In this document: positions 1-8,792 of the stretch, piece after piece
Numbering within the stretch: position 1 is the stretch's first letter
Layout of the letters: the number at the start of each line of letters is the position of its first letter
Origin: Planctomycetota bacterium
Lineage (GTDB): Bacteria; Planctomycetota; J058; JAJDCP01
DNA length: 64,000 nucleotides
Direction: 5' to 3'
Assembly (NCBI GenBank): GCA_029260765.1
Contig: JAJDCP010000108.1
Location: forward strand, 1-64,000
Position numbers and translations under genes: made by a program
Notes under the pieces: generated by a model
The model's input: only the letters and a program-made list of their open reading frames with translations
Databases searched by the model: none
Told to the model about the DNA's origin: nothing

Positions 1-11
1 CCCATCCAAAA

Positions 12-50
12 TGGAAAAGGCCGCGAACCCTTACGAGTTGCGGCCTCTTC
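12..50 (-). terminator. Rho-independent terminator after tRNA-Met
   Basis: On the minus strand an AGGCCGC arm (40-46) pairs with GCGGCCT (18-24) around a loop of about 15 nt and is followed directly by a short T run (complement of 15-18). It begins 8 nt after the tRNA 3' end, so it probably ends the tRNA transcript. Confidence 0.75.
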
Positions 51-53
51 AGA

Positions 54-126
54 TAGCGACGACTGGACTTGAACCAGTGACCTAGGGCTTATGAATCCCC
101 CGCTCTACCAACTGAGCTACGTCGCC
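54..126 (-). tRNA. tRNA-Met (CAT anticodon)
   Basis: A 73-nt cloverleaf on the minus strand. The 7-bp acceptor stem GGCGACG/CGTCGCT has a G-U first pair and a discriminator A. The D-arm AGCTCAGTTGGTAGAGC and T-arm with GGTTCAAGTCC are typical, and the loop TTCATAA gives anticodon CAT. The 3' CCA is not encoded. The standard T-arm and the lack of an initiator-type C1 mismatch favour elongator Met, but a tRNA-Ile2 (lysidine) species cannot be excluded from the sequence. Confidence 0.9.
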
Positions 127-165
127 GAGTCGCGGCCCAGAGTGTAGCGGGGCCCCAAAACGCTG

Positions 166-3100
166 TCAAGAAAATGCCCGCGATTCCCGGCCCCGCCTGC
201 CGCGTTCGGCGACCATACCCTCAGGCAGCGCGGGCAGCTTGGCGAGCCGGCGCAGGGCCTCGTCGATGGCGGTCTCCAGCTGCGGATCCTGCGACGGCGC
301 CCCGGGCGGCACGTCGACGGATACGTCGGGCTGCACGCCCCGGTTCTCGATGCCCCAGCCATCGCGCAGCGACCAGAAGGCGAACTCCGGCTGGGTGGTC
401 AGGCTGCCGTCGACCAGGCTGCAGCGTGGCAGAATCCCGATCACTCCGCCCCACGTGCGCGTGCCGACCAGGGGCCCGAGCTCCATCAGCTGGAAGCTGT
501 GGCAGAAGATGTCTCCGTCCGAGCCGGAGTGCTCGTTGCACAGCGCGACCAGGGGTCCACGCACCGACTCGCTCGGATAGGGCTCCGGCGCATCTTCCCA
601 GCGGGACACATCGTAGCCCAGCCGCTTGCGGGTCAACCGCCCCAGAATCAGCTGCGAGACGTTGCCACCGGCGTTGAAACGTACATCGACGATCAGTCCG
701 CCGCGGTTCCACTCCGAGAAGTAGTGCCGCATGAAGTCGGAGTAGCCCGAAGCCCCCATGTTGGGGACGTGCACGTAGCCCACGCGCCCCTGGCTGCGCT
801 CGTGCACGCGCCGCCGGTTGGCCAGCACCCACTCGCGGTAACGCAGCGGCGTCTCGCCGCGCAGGCAGGCCACCTCGCGGCTCAGCTCTTCTCCGTCGCG
901 CCACAGCGTCAGCCGCACGCGGGTCTCTGCCTTCAGCACCAGCGCCTGCAGCGGACAGAGCCGCTTGCCCAGGCGCACCTGGTCGACAGCCTGCAGCACG
1001 TCTCCGGCACGCACGTCGATGCCCGGGGCGGCCAGGGGAGAGCGTGTCTCTGCATCCCAGCACTCGCCGCGCAGGATGCGTGTGATGCGGTAGCCCGCGG
1101 GCTCGTCCTGCCAGACGAAGTCGGCGCCGAGTTGGCCCAGCGGGAAGGACGGCGGCCGCTGGTAGTCGCCCCCGCGCTCGTAGGCATGTGAGGTGCCGAG
1201 CTCGCCGTGCAGGTCCCAGACCAGATCGGAGAACTCGGACCGGCAGCCCACCCGCTCGACCAGCGGCGCGTAGCGCTGGTAGCAGGCCTGCCAATCGACG
1301 CCGCCCATGTCTTCGACCCAGAAATAGTCGCGCTGCAGCCGCCAGGTCTCGCGGAACATCTGGGCCCACTCACGGCGCGGCTCCACCTCGACCCGCAGCC
1401 GCTTCCAGTCGACCGTGCCCGAGGCGCGGCCGGGCACGTCTTCGTCGCACTCCGGCGGTTTCTCCCCGGCCTTCAGCACACGCAAGGCCTCGCCGGTGTG
1501 GAGTATCAGCGTCTTGAGGTCCAGAGACAGCGAGAAGCCCGTCAGGCCGTCGAGCAGCAGCTCCTCTTTGCGTTGCTTCAAGTCGTAGCAGCGCAGCAGT
1601 CCCGGGGCCTTCTCGTCCTGAGGTTCGTCCTCTTCCTCCGGCGGGTCGACGGGAAAGACCGTGTAGAGGACCTTGTCCTTGAGCCCGGAGATCTGGCCAT
1701 ACTGGCCTTCGGCCACGGGAAAGGGCAGCACGCGATGTTGCAGGCCTGCGCTGTCGATGCGCAAAGGCTCGGGCTCCGGAGGCTTGCTGTCGGCTTGTTT
1801 GTCGCCGTCCGCTTTGTCACCGTCCCCTGGAGTTGGCGGCCCGCCGGCTTCCCCGTCATCCTCTTCGGGCTTCTCGTCGTCGCAGCTTTCCAGCGGCCGG
1901 GGTTCGTCCTCGAAGGGGGAGCGCAGGTCGTCGCGCAGCAACACCAGGTAGGGGCGCATGCCGCTGCGGAACTCAGGGTCGTGGAAGAAGCTCTCCAGGC
2001 CGTGGTGGAACTTCCGGCACGACAAGAAATAGAGGTAGCGTCCCTGCGGGTCGAAGCTCGGCGAGATGTCGTGGAACAGCGGAGGCGTGGCCTGCAAGCG
2101 CTCCCCCGTAGCCAGGTTGCGCAGCACGATGGAGCGGGTCTCGCGGGTCTCGCGCGAGCTATAGCAGAGCCAGCTGCCGTCCGGCGAGAACTCCAGGTCC
2201 TGCAGCGGCGCAGAGGGATTGCGCTCGAGCAGCTCCGCCTTGGCTTCCTCCAGGTCGATCAGCAGCAGCTCGTGGCGGTGGTTGGCCAGCGCGATCCGGC
2301 GGCCATCGGGTGCCAAGGCGTACTCTTCGGTGATGCCGATATCCAGCCCGCCGAGGCGCTCGACCTTGCTGCCATCGTGGGCGTGCAGCTCGAGGCGTTC
2401 CTCGCCGTCGCTGTCGGCCACGCACAGCACCCGCTCGCCGTCCTCGAGGTAGCTGGCCATGCGGTAGCGCACGCCTTGTGCTGCGCCGAGCTGGGCCACT
2501 GGCCCGTCCCAGTTTCCACAAGCCAGCAGCTTGCCGCGCACAGTCAGCGCCAGGTGGCTGCCCTGCGGATGCAGCTCGGCGTTCTCGAAATACCTGCGCG
2601 CCGAGGCGAAGCGGCGCGCGCACTGCGAGCGGGTCGAGCGCAGCTGCACGTCGAGCTTGCGGCTCGCGCCGGTCTGGCTGTCGAAGATCCACAGGGCTGC
2701 GCCGCAGACATAGGCGATGCGCGTGCCGTGAGCGCGGGCATGGCGCACATAGAAGTCCTGATGCGTGGTCTCGCGCCGCAGCTCGGCACCCTCGCCGTCG
2801 CAGGAATACAGGTTGCCATGGCCCTCATGGTCGGAGATGAAATACACCCGCGCTCCGATCCACTGCGGGCAGGCCAGGTTGCCCTCGAGCTCGAGCAGCT
2901 TGCTGTAGCTGCCGTCGTCGTCTTCCGCTTCCCGCCACAACACCCCCTTGGCTCCGCCGCGGTAGCGCTTCCAGCGTGCCGGATCTTCGGTGTTGCGCCC
3001 GATGATCAGCCGCGGTCCAAAGGCGATGCTGGTCGCCGGACCGTAGGGCAGCTCTTCGGGCAGGCCCCCCTCGGGATCGACGGCGAACAAGACCTCGACC

Positions 3101-3435
3101 CGGTGGTGGGGTTGGCCGTGGCTGCTGCTGAAGACGATGCGCCCGTTGGGAGTCCAGCCGCAGACATAGGCGCCATTCGCAGTGTACGTCACGCGCAGCG
3201 GAGCACCGCCGGACAGAGGCATGCAATAGACTTCCAGCGGACCCTCTTCGCGCGCCGAATACGCGATGCGCGTGCCATCAGGAGAGATGACCGGGTTGCG
3301 GCACTGGCCACGGTTGTCGGTCAGCCTGAAGGCAGAGCCGCCGTCGGGCGGGCAGCTCCAGAGATCATCCTCCGAGACGAACACCAGCTCATGTTCGGAC
3401 AGGGTCGGCCAACGGTAGTAGCCCACAACGCTCAT
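166..3435 (-). CDS. Tricorn-type S41 protease, cytoplasmic
   Basis: A 1089-residue tricorn-like protease that should degrade peptides in the cytoplasm. The N-terminal two thirds is WD40/TolB-like beta-propeller sequence with repeated SPDG-type blades. It is followed by a tricorn core helical domain, a PDZ segment and the S41 catalytic domain. The tricorn catalytic residues are visible: Ser-His in GTSHAYE near residue 740, the nucleophile in HSGSDGD near 972 and the late Glu in GIENRGVQPD near 1030. An acidic Pro/Gly-rich insert (roughly 530-580) interrupts the propeller region. There is no signal peptide. ATG 3435 is chosen because GGAGAG lies 6 nt upstream; a GTG four codons earlier overlaps that site. 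It is probably the last gene of the run that starts at 7517. Confidence 0.9.
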   Translation of the reverse strand: MSVVGYYRWPTLSEHELVFVSEDDLWSCPPDGGSAFRLTDNRGQCRNPVISPDGTRIAYSAREEGPLEVYCMPLSGGAPLRVTYTANGAYVCGWTPNGRIVFSSSHGQPHHRVEVLFAVDPEGGLPEELPYGPATSIAFGPRLIIGRNTEDPARWKRYRGGAKGVLWREAEDDDGSYSKLLELEGNLACPQWIGARVYFISDHEGHGNLYSCDGEGAELRRETTHQDFYVRHARAHGTRIAYVCGAALWIFDSQTGASRKLDVQLRSTRSQCARRFASARRYFENAELHPQGSHLALTVRGKLLACGNWDGPVAQLGAAQGVRYRMASYLEDGERVLCVADSDGEERLELHAHDGSKVERLGGLDIGITEEYALAPDGRRIALANHRHELLLIDLEEAKAELLERNPSAPLQDLEFSPDGSWLCYSSRETRETRSIVLRNLATGERLQATPPLFHDISPSFDPQGRYLYFLSCRKFHHGLESFFHDPEFRSGMRPYLVLLRDDLRSPFEDEPRPLESCDDEKPEEDDGEAGGPPTPGDGDKADGDKQADSKPPEPEPLRIDSAGLQHRVLPFPVAEGQYGQISGLKDKVLYTVFPVDPPEEEDEPQDEKAPGLLRCYDLKQRKEELLLDGLTGFSLSLDLKTLILHTGEALRVLKAGEKPPECDEDVPGRASGTVDWKRLRVEVEPRREWAQMFRETWRLQRDYFWVEDMGGVDWQACYQRYAPLVERVGCRSEFSDLVWDLHGELGTSHAYERGGDYQRPPSFPLGQLGADFVWQDEPAGYRITRILRGECWDAETRSPLAAPGIDVRAGDVLQAVDQVRLGKRLCPLQALVLKAETRVRLTLWRDGEELSREVACLRGETPLRYREWVLANRRRVHERSQGRVGYVHVPNMGASGYSDFMRHYFSEWNRGGLIVDVRFNAGGNVSQLILGRLTRKRLGYDVSRWEDAPEPYPSESVRGPLVALCNEHSGSDGDIFCHSFQLMELGPLVGTRTWGGVIGILPRCSLVDGSLTTQPEFAFWSLRDGWGIENRGVQPDVSVDVPPGAPSQDPQLETAIDEALRRLAKLPALPEGMVAERGRRGRESRAFS

Positions 3436-3505
3436 CGTGCTCTCCACGGGGTGGCTGACCGCAGGCTTGGTCGGGTCGGGGTGGATCGAAGGGACGGCAC
3501 GGCTC

Positions 3506-3802
3506 CTACTCGTGCAGCAGACTCATGCCCGCGGCCTGGACGCCGGTGTGGAAGTCGAGGTTGCAGAACAGGTCTTTCTCGACCAGCGACTCTTCGAACA
3601 TGCCCGAGATCGTGCTGACGGCCCGCTCGTCTTCTTCCTTCATCGTCACCTGGATGCGGCAGTGCAGCTCGCCGCGGCCACGCTGCACCGAATCGGGCAG
3701 CACGCGCATGTCGATCAGCACGCTGCCTACCGCGCGTTTGCAGTCTTCGGCCAGGATCTTGAGGAAACTCATCTCGCTCGGAAACAGCTCGGTCTGTGCC
3801 AT
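3506..3802 (-). CDS. Hypothetical 98-residue protein downstream of polA
   Basis: I do not recognise this small soluble protein. It is 98 residues, mixed alpha/beta in appearance, with two Cys (in LHCRIQV and LFCNLDF), no signal peptide and no membrane segment. Its ATG overlaps the polA stop (TGATG arrangement) and GGAGG lies 8 nt upstream, so translation is probably coupled to polA. A TTG codon immediately before the ATG is an alternative start. The next gene downstream is the tricorn-type protease. Confidence 0.75.
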   Translation of the reverse strand: MAQTELFPSEMSFLKILAEDCKRAVGSVLIDMRVLPDSVQRGRGELHCRIQVTMKEEDERAVSTISGMFEESLVEKDLFCNLDFHTGVQAAGMSLLHE

Positions 3803-6528
3803 CAATGTGCCTCCAACCAGTTCTCGCCGACGCCGACGTCGACCTTCAGTGTGACCTTGAGCGCCATGGCCTGCTCCATGCAGCGCTGGACCAGCTCACG
3901 GACCGCGTCCAGCTCAGCTTCGGGCACGTCGAACACCAGCTCGTCGTGGACCTGCAGTACCATTCTGGCTTGATATGCCTTTTCCCGCAGCTCTTTGTCA
4001 ATCCGCAACATCGCCAGCTTGATCAGGTCGGCCGCGCTCCCCTGGATCGGCGTGTTCACCGCCATGCTCTCCGCCTGGCTGCGCAGCATTCGGTTGCTGC
4101 TGAGGATCTCGTCGAGCCGGCGCAACCTTCCGAGCAGCGTGCGTACCTGGCAGGTCTCACGAGCGGCTTGTTTGGAGCCGTCGATGAAGGCGCGTATGGT
4201 CGGGAAGCTGGCGAAGTACTGCTCGATGAACTGCCGAGCTTCCTCGAGCTCCATGCCGTTCTCGCGGGCCAGGCGCTGCGGCCCCATCCCGTAGAGCAGG
4301 CCGAAGTTGACGGCTTTGGCGCGGCCACGCATGGTCGCGTCGACATCCTCGTGGGCCACGCCGAAGACTTTGGCGGCAGTGGTTTTGTGGATGTCGCGGC
4401 CCTCGCGGAAGGTCTGCAGCAGGTCGGGGTCTTCGCTGTAGTGAGCCAAAATGCGCAGCTCGATCTGGGAATAGTCGGCCGACAGCAGCTTCCAGCCTGG
4501 GGCGCGGGGCACAAACGCGCGCCGGATCTGCTTGCCCAGCTCGGTGCGGATCGGGATGTTCTGCAGGTTGGGTTCGGACGACGACAGCCGGCCTGTCGCG
4601 GTGGCCGTCTGGTTGAACGAGGTGTGGATGCGCCCGGTGCGCGCCGAGACCAGGCTGGGAAGCGCGTCCGTGTAGGTGCTCTTGAGCTTCGAGAGCGTGC
4701 GGAAGCGCAGCAGCTTGTCGGGCAGTGGATGGGGACGCAGCAGCTCGAGCATGCTCTGGTCGGTCGAGAGGCCCGACTTGGTCTTCTTGATGCGCACGCC
4801 CTGCTTGGTGTGCAGCGCCAGCTTGTCATAGATGATTGCGGACAGCTGCTTGGGGCTGCCGATGTTGAAGCGCTCCCCGGCGAGCTCGAAGATCTGCTCG
4901 CTCAGCTCTTCGAGCTCGCGCGCCAGCTCGCTCGAGAAGCCGCGCAGCATCGCCAGATCCAGGCGCACGCCTTCGAGCTCCATGCGCGCCAGCAAAGCGG
5001 CCAGCGGCAGCTCAACGTCCTGGTACAGCTCGAGCAGCTTGAGCTTCTTCAGTTGCGGAAACAGGAAGCTGTGCAGACGCAGGCTGAAGTCTGCCTCCTG
5101 GCACGCGAAGTCCCGCAGCGCTTCGCGGTCCGCCTCCGCCAGCGGAATGCGCTTGCGGCCCGTGCCCGTCAGCTCTTTGAGTTGGGTCTTCTTGAGGTTG
5201 AGCAGCCGCATGCTGCCCGCATCGAGACCGTGGCGCCAGCTGTCGTCGCGCGAGCTGGGAGGACCCGGATCGTACAGGTACGACTCGAGCATGCTGTCGA
5301 AGCCGGCGCCCACGAGCGCGATGCCGGCGCCCTCGAGCAAGGGCAGCGCGCGCTTGAGGTCATGGCAGCCCTTCTGCAGCGCCGCATCTTCGAGCAGGCC
5401 TCGCAGGGCGTCGAGCACTTCCTGCTTCCACGAGCCGCTCTCGGCCAGAGCGAACAGGCCGCCGGCAGGTCCTTCCCCCAGGCGCAGGGGCACCCAGGCG
5501 GCCTCGCCAGGCTGCCAGGCGAAGGCCAGCCCCAGGACTTCCTGGCCGGCCGGCTCGGCCACGACGTAGAAGGCCCAGCCGGGTGCGCGCAGCTTCTCCA
5601 CCAATTGGGTCAGGCCCGCCGCATCGCGGATGCTGTGGTAGTGGCAGGCCTTGAGGTTGGCTCCCGGGGTGAACTTGCGCAGCAGGTGGGTGAACTCGAG
5701 CTCGCTCAGCAGCGCGACCATCTCGTCACGGTTGGCCGCACCCACCTGCAAGCTGTCGAGGTCGAGCGGCACGTCGACGCTGCAGTCGATCTCCACCAAC
5801 TTGCGGCTGAGCAGGGCAGACTCGAGTCCGCGTTCCACCTTCCCGCGCAGGCCCTTGGCCTTGATCTGCGCCCAGTCCTCGATGACCTTCTCGAAGCTGC
5901 CGAACTGTGCCAGCAGCTTCTGCGCGGTCTTGATGCCGACGCCGGGAATGCCCGGGATGTTGTCGGAGGTATCGCCCATCAGGGCCAGCAGGTCGATCAT
6001 GCGCTCCGGAGGCACGCCCCAGCGCTCCACAACATCGGGGGCCTGTGTGATGGTCGTCGTGCTGCCGCGCCGCTCGTACATCGACACGTGTGGCCCGACC
6101 AACTGCGCCAGGTCTTTGTCGCTGGTGACGATGTAGCTGTCGAGGCCCTGCCCGGTCGCCTGACGCACCAGGCTGCCGATCAAGTCGTCGGCCTCGAAGC
6201 CCAGCTCGCGGAAGAACGGCACGTTCATCGCCTCGACCAGCCGCTGGATGTAGGGCAACTGGGCCCGAAGTGGATCGGGCATCGCCTTGCGGTTGGCCTT
6301 GTATTCGTCGTACAGCTCGTTGCGGAAGGTGGGCTTCTGGGTGTCGAAGACCACCGCCAGGTAGCGTGGTTTCTCGCGCTCGAGCAGGTCGATCAACATG
6401 GTGGCGAAGCCGTAGACCGCGCTGACGTTGAAGCCTGCGCTGGTCGTCAGCGGGTTGCGGATCAGGGCGAAGTACGACCGGTAGGCCTGGGCGGCCCCGT
6501 CGATCAGGAAGAGTCGCTCGCGGGCCAA
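3802..6528 (-). CDS. polA: DNA polymerase I
   Basis: A 908-residue family A DNA polymerase for gap filling and primer removal. The N-terminal 5'-3' nuclease domain (about 1-290) has FDTQKPTFRNELYDEYKANR-type motifs and GDTSDNIPGIPGVG. The C-terminal polymerase keeps motif A (DYSQIELRILAH), motif B (RAKAVNFGLLYGMG) and motif C (VHDELVFDVP). The central 3'-5' exonuclease region looks degenerate: the first motif reads VVAEPA where E. coli has FDTETD, the second GCHDLKRAL where NLKYD is expected, and the third has CQEAD in place of AAEDAD. Proofreading is therefore probably absent, as in Taq. The TTG start is supported by AGGAG 6 nt upstream. Its 5' end overlaps the AlbA_2 gene by 25 nt. Confidence 0.96.
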   Translation of the reverse strand: MARERLFLIDGAAQAYRSYFALIRNPLTTSAGFNVSAVYGFATMLIDLLEREKPRYLAVVFDTQKPTFRNELYDEYKANRKAMPDPLRAQLPYIQRLVEAMNVPFFRELGFEADDLIGSLVRQATGQGLDSYIVTSDKDLAQLVGPHVSMYERRGSTTTITQAPDVVERWGVPPERMIDLLALMGDTSDNIPGIPGVGIKTAQKLLAQFGSFEKVIEDWAQIKAKGLRGKVERGLESALLSRKLVEIDCSVDVPLDLDSLQVGAANRDEMVALLSELEFTHLLRKFTPGANLKACHYHSIRDAAGLTQLVEKLRAPGWAFYVVAEPAGQEVLGLAFAWQPGEAAWVPLRLGEGPAGGLFALAESGSWKQEVLDALRGLLEDAALQKGCHDLKRALPLLEGAGIALVGAGFDSMLESYLYDPGPPSSRDDSWRHGLDAGSMRLLNLKKTQLKELTGTGRKRIPLAEADREALRDFACQEADFSLRLHSFLFPQLKKLKLLELYQDVELPLAALLARMELEGVRLDLAMLRGFSSELARELEELSEQIFELAGERFNIGSPKQLSAIIYDKLALHTKQGVRIKKTKSGLSTDQSMLELLRPHPLPDKLLRFRTLSKLKSTYTDALPSLVSARTGRIHTSFNQTATATGRLSSSEPNLQNIPIRTELGKQIRRAFVPRAPGWKLLSADYSQIELRILAHYSEDPDLLQTFREGRDIHKTTAAKVFGVAHEDVDATMRGRAKAVNFGLLYGMGPQRLARENGMELEEARQFIEQYFASFPTIRAFIDGSKQAARETCQVRTLLGRLRRLDEILSSNRMLRSQAESMAVNTPIQGSAADLIKLAMLRIDKELREKAYQARMVLQVHDELVFDVPEAELDAVRELVQRCMEQAMALKVTLKVDVGVGENWLEAH

Positions 6529-7517
6529 TCGGGCTCCTTTCGACTGCGCTCTGCGTGGCGCGTGTTGAGCTCGTGCAGTGTGCGATGCACGATGTTGAAA
6601 TAGTGGAACGGGAGCACGCCTTCTTGTACGCCGGCGTCATCGGCGAAGGTGCGCCAGGTCAGCTCGACCTTCTTCTTGGCGAAGGCGTGGCCGTTGCTGC
6701 GGTGCAGGGCGATCCACAACACGAAAGCCTCGACGTCCTGCTGGGGGAAGATCGGGAAGGCGTGGTAGTGGAAGATGTTCAGGAAGCCCGGATCCTGCCG
6801 CAGCTTGGTGTTGCTCGAAGCCAGCCGCTCGCGCACGTTGCGCACCACGACGTTGCGCGGCAGGGTCAGGTCGAAGCCGACATTCTCGGCCAGCACGCGG
6901 CCGCGGTTCTGGGCGGTGATGCGGAACTGGATCAGCGCCATCGGTCCGCGCGGATCGTCGAGGAACCACTCCGGCGCTCCGTAGGGGTCCATGCGGGTGA
7001 CCGCGATGTGGGGATGCTGCTGGCGGCCCTGCACATCGACGATGTGGGTGTGGTTCATCGGCCGCGATTTGCCCGCAATGCGCAGGTAGTAGCGGTAGTC
7101 GCGCGCCTGATGGGGGGCGTCTTCACTGGTCGGGATGTGGATGACGTAGACGGCGTGCCCGTAGCGCAGGCGCGAATCGGCGCTGCCGTCGGAGCGCACC
7201 TCGTAGACGTTGAAGACCTTGAGGGGCGGGTCCACGCTGCCCGGGATGACATCCTCGAGCCACTCGCGCAGCCCGTTTTTGGCGTTGACGGGCAGGCCGC
7301 CCGCGTCGATGGTTCCGCTGTCATCGATGCCGATGAACAGGTGCCCGCCGCCGCTGTTGGCGAAGGCGGAGATCTGGCGGGAGAGGTCGATGCCGAAGTC
7401 GGAGCGTAGGATGCCGTCGCGGACCAGAAAGCCGCTGCCCTTGAATTCCTGAAAGTCGTGCTCCGTGGGATCGAGGCGGCGTAGTGTCGCTTCATCCCAG
7501 TTGTGGGCAGGTTGCAG
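6504..7517 (-). CDS. AlbA_2 (Schlafen-type) domain protein
   Basis: The N-terminal half carries the AlbA_2/divergent AAA-4 fold: EHDFQEFKGSG, then a SRQISAFANSGGGHLFIGID core and a DDSG turn, features linked to nucleic-acid binding or transcription control. The C-terminal half (QFRITAQNRGRVLAENVGF onward) looks like a beta-sandwich and has no assignment. The start is uncertain. No ATG, GTG or TTG lies near the domain; a CTG at 7517 has GGAGG exactly 7 nt upstream and would give about 337 residues. The reading frame stays open to 7766 but that part overlaps a repeated sequence. The 3' end overlaps polA, implying coupled expression. Confidence 0.75.
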   Translation of the reverse strand: MQPAHNWDEATLRRLDPTEHDFQEFKGSGFLVRDGILRSDFGIDLSRQISAFANSGGGHLFIGIDDSGTIDAGGLPVNAKNGLREWLEDVIPGSVDPPLKVFNVYEVRSDGSADSRLRYGHAVYVIHIPTSEDAPHQARDYRYYLRIAGKSRPMNHTHIVDVQGRQQHPHIAVTRMDPYGAPEWFLDDPRGPMALIQFRITAQNRGRVLAENVGFDLTLPRNVVVRNVRERLASSNTKLRQDPGFLNIFHYHAFPIFPQQDVEAFVLWIALHRSNGHAFAKKKVELTWRTFADDAGVQEGVLPFHYFNIVHRTLHELNTRHAERSRKEPDWPASDSS

Positions 7518-7595
7518 GGGTTGGCCTCCGCGCTCGGGCTCGGTGGCTATTCTATGACAGCGTGTTGTGATTGCAAAGTGGGGGGTGGGTGCCGG

Positions 7596-7654
7596 CCAGC
7601 CCGCAGGCAAGGTAGGCCGACGGGGACTTCTAGCAGGCTCCCTTGGCGTTGCTC
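7596..7654. repeat. 59-bp direct repeat, copy A
   Basis: This copy matches 8734-8792 over 59 bp with three mismatches. On the minus strand copy B contains the last seven codons and the stop of the VOC gene; copy A has the same codons (S-N-A-K-G-A-C-stop) but attached to unrelated sequence. It lies 13 nt past the stop of the ORFan at 7667. Confidence 0.85.
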
Positions 7655-7666
7655 GCCGTGCCGAAC

Positions 7667-8473
7667 TCAGCGCATGAAGCCACGGAAGGGCAGAACGGGC
7701 ACAATTGACGGCCCTACATTCGCAGGTGGGGCCTGCCCCGGCCGTAGGACCCTGATGTCGAGGCATTGCTCCGAGCGGTCCAGAGGTTGGTTGCGCACGG
7801 TGAACACCGCTTGCGTGGCGCCCATTGGCATCCCCTGCTCAGGGTGAGGGAAATCCGCAGCTGGTCCACCCGACGACGGCAACCGGCAGATCCCGACGTT
7901 GACCGCGACCAGATTGAACATTCCCTTGCCTCCAGGCACCGTCCCGCCGTTCAGGTCCGTGAGAACGCCATCCGGGAGGTCGGTCGTGCAGACCGTGAAG
8001 CGGGCGACACAGCGGCAGAGGCGATTCTGCTTGCGCAGGCTCTGCTGCCGGACAGCTGGATGTTCCTTGAGCTCTTTGTGCTCCTTTCGGTAGTCCTTGT
8101 CGACCAACTTGCGGATCGCTCCAGCGACTCCCACCACGTGTTGCGGGCCGAAGCCCAGGGTTCCGTTCCCCATCCCACTGCCCCCGTCGGGAGTGATGCT
8201 GGTCGGAACACCTCCCATGCCCGCGCCGAGAGTGGCGACGCCGACCGCGGGCCCTCCCCACAAGACGACTTTGTCGGCAACCCTGTATCCCTTCTCGGCT
8301 TTCGTGCGGCCACGGCTGGCCATGCAATCGAAGGACGCAAAGAACTCATCAGCGCTGTTGCCCTGTCCGTGGAAGCAATGACGCACCGCCCCCTCGCGCT
8401 TGTAGCGGTTCTGGCGGAGAAAGTAGTCGATGGCCGTGGTAGCCTCGCGAAGCATGTCGGCTTTGGTTGGCAT
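7667..8473 (-). CDS. Hypothetical ORFan bracketed by direct repeats
   Basis: I do not recognise this 268-residue ORF. It starts with a helical stretch (TKADMLREATTAIDYFLRQ), has a long Gly-rich middle (GGPAVGVATLGAGMGG) and a Lys/Glu-rich helix (DYRKEHKELKEH) followed by a Cys-containing beta-like tail. ATG 8473 has a weak AGAGG site 6 nt upstream; the frame is open to an ATG at 8593. The two 59-bp repeats at 7596 and 8734 bracket it, which suggests insertion or a local duplication. Its reality as a gene rests only on the open frame and plausible composition. Confidence 0.5.
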   Translation of the reverse strand: MPTKADMLREATTAIDYFLRQNRYKREGAVRHCFHGQGNSADEFFASFDCMASRGRTKAEKGYRVADKVVLWGGPAVGVATLGAGMGGVPTSITPDGGSGMGNGTLGFGPQHVVGVAGAIRKLVDKDYRKEHKELKEHPAVRQQSLRKQNRLCRCVARFTVCTTDLPDGVLTDLNGGTVPGGKGMFNLVAVNVGICRLPSSGGPAADFPHPEQGMPMGATQAVFTVRNQPLDRSEQCLDIRVLRPGQAPPANVGPSIVPVLPFRGFMR

Positions 8474-8733
8474 GTAGCGCCTCTCGGTAGTCAAAAGGTC
8501 TGCAACGAGTTCCCCAATGATACCGTGCTGCCGGACTTTGCCGTACAGGTCCCCATTGTTCTTTTCCGCAGCGCTGTGACGGCCGAACCCCAACGGAGTG
8601 TGATGTAGATGGGGCGCTCCTGAACTCGAGGGTATTCCGGCATGGCGAACGAGCGGCCATTTCCAAGAGCGCGGACTGCCAGCCAGCCGGCAGGCGGGAA
8701 GCCTGGGTTGGCCTCGGCGTCCTTTCGCTGCAG
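8474..8733. other. Non-coding stretch between ORFan and VOC gene
   Basis: No convincing gene. Near 8680-8702 is a GCCAGCCGGCAGGCGGGAAG motif that resembles the first 22 bases of the adjacent 59-bp repeat and may be a degenerate partial copy. The ORFan frame remains open through part of this region, to 8593. Confidence 0.4.
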
Positions 8734-8792
8734 CCAGCCCGCAGGCAAGGTGGGCCGACGGGGACTTCTAGCAGGCTCCCTCAGCGTTGCTC
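8734..8792. repeat. 59-bp direct repeat, copy B
   Basis: This is the second copy of the repeat at 7596-7654. It covers the 3' end of the VOC gene (minus-strand codons S-N-A-E-G-A-C and TAG) plus 34 bp downstream. The copies differ at three positions, two of them in the codons, which change Glu to Lys. Confidence 0.85.

Noticed and set aside
166..3435. Possible recent transfer of the tricorn gene from archaea
   Set aside because: Tricorn homologues are common in bacteria, and base composition and start signals match the neighbours.
1207..6603. Very long plus-strand open frames (about 803 and 935 codons) opposite the tricorn protease and polA
   Set aside because: Both lie antisense to clear genes with conserved motifs. 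In high-GC DNA the antisense frame in register with codon position 3 stays open by chance; no family features are visible in their translations.
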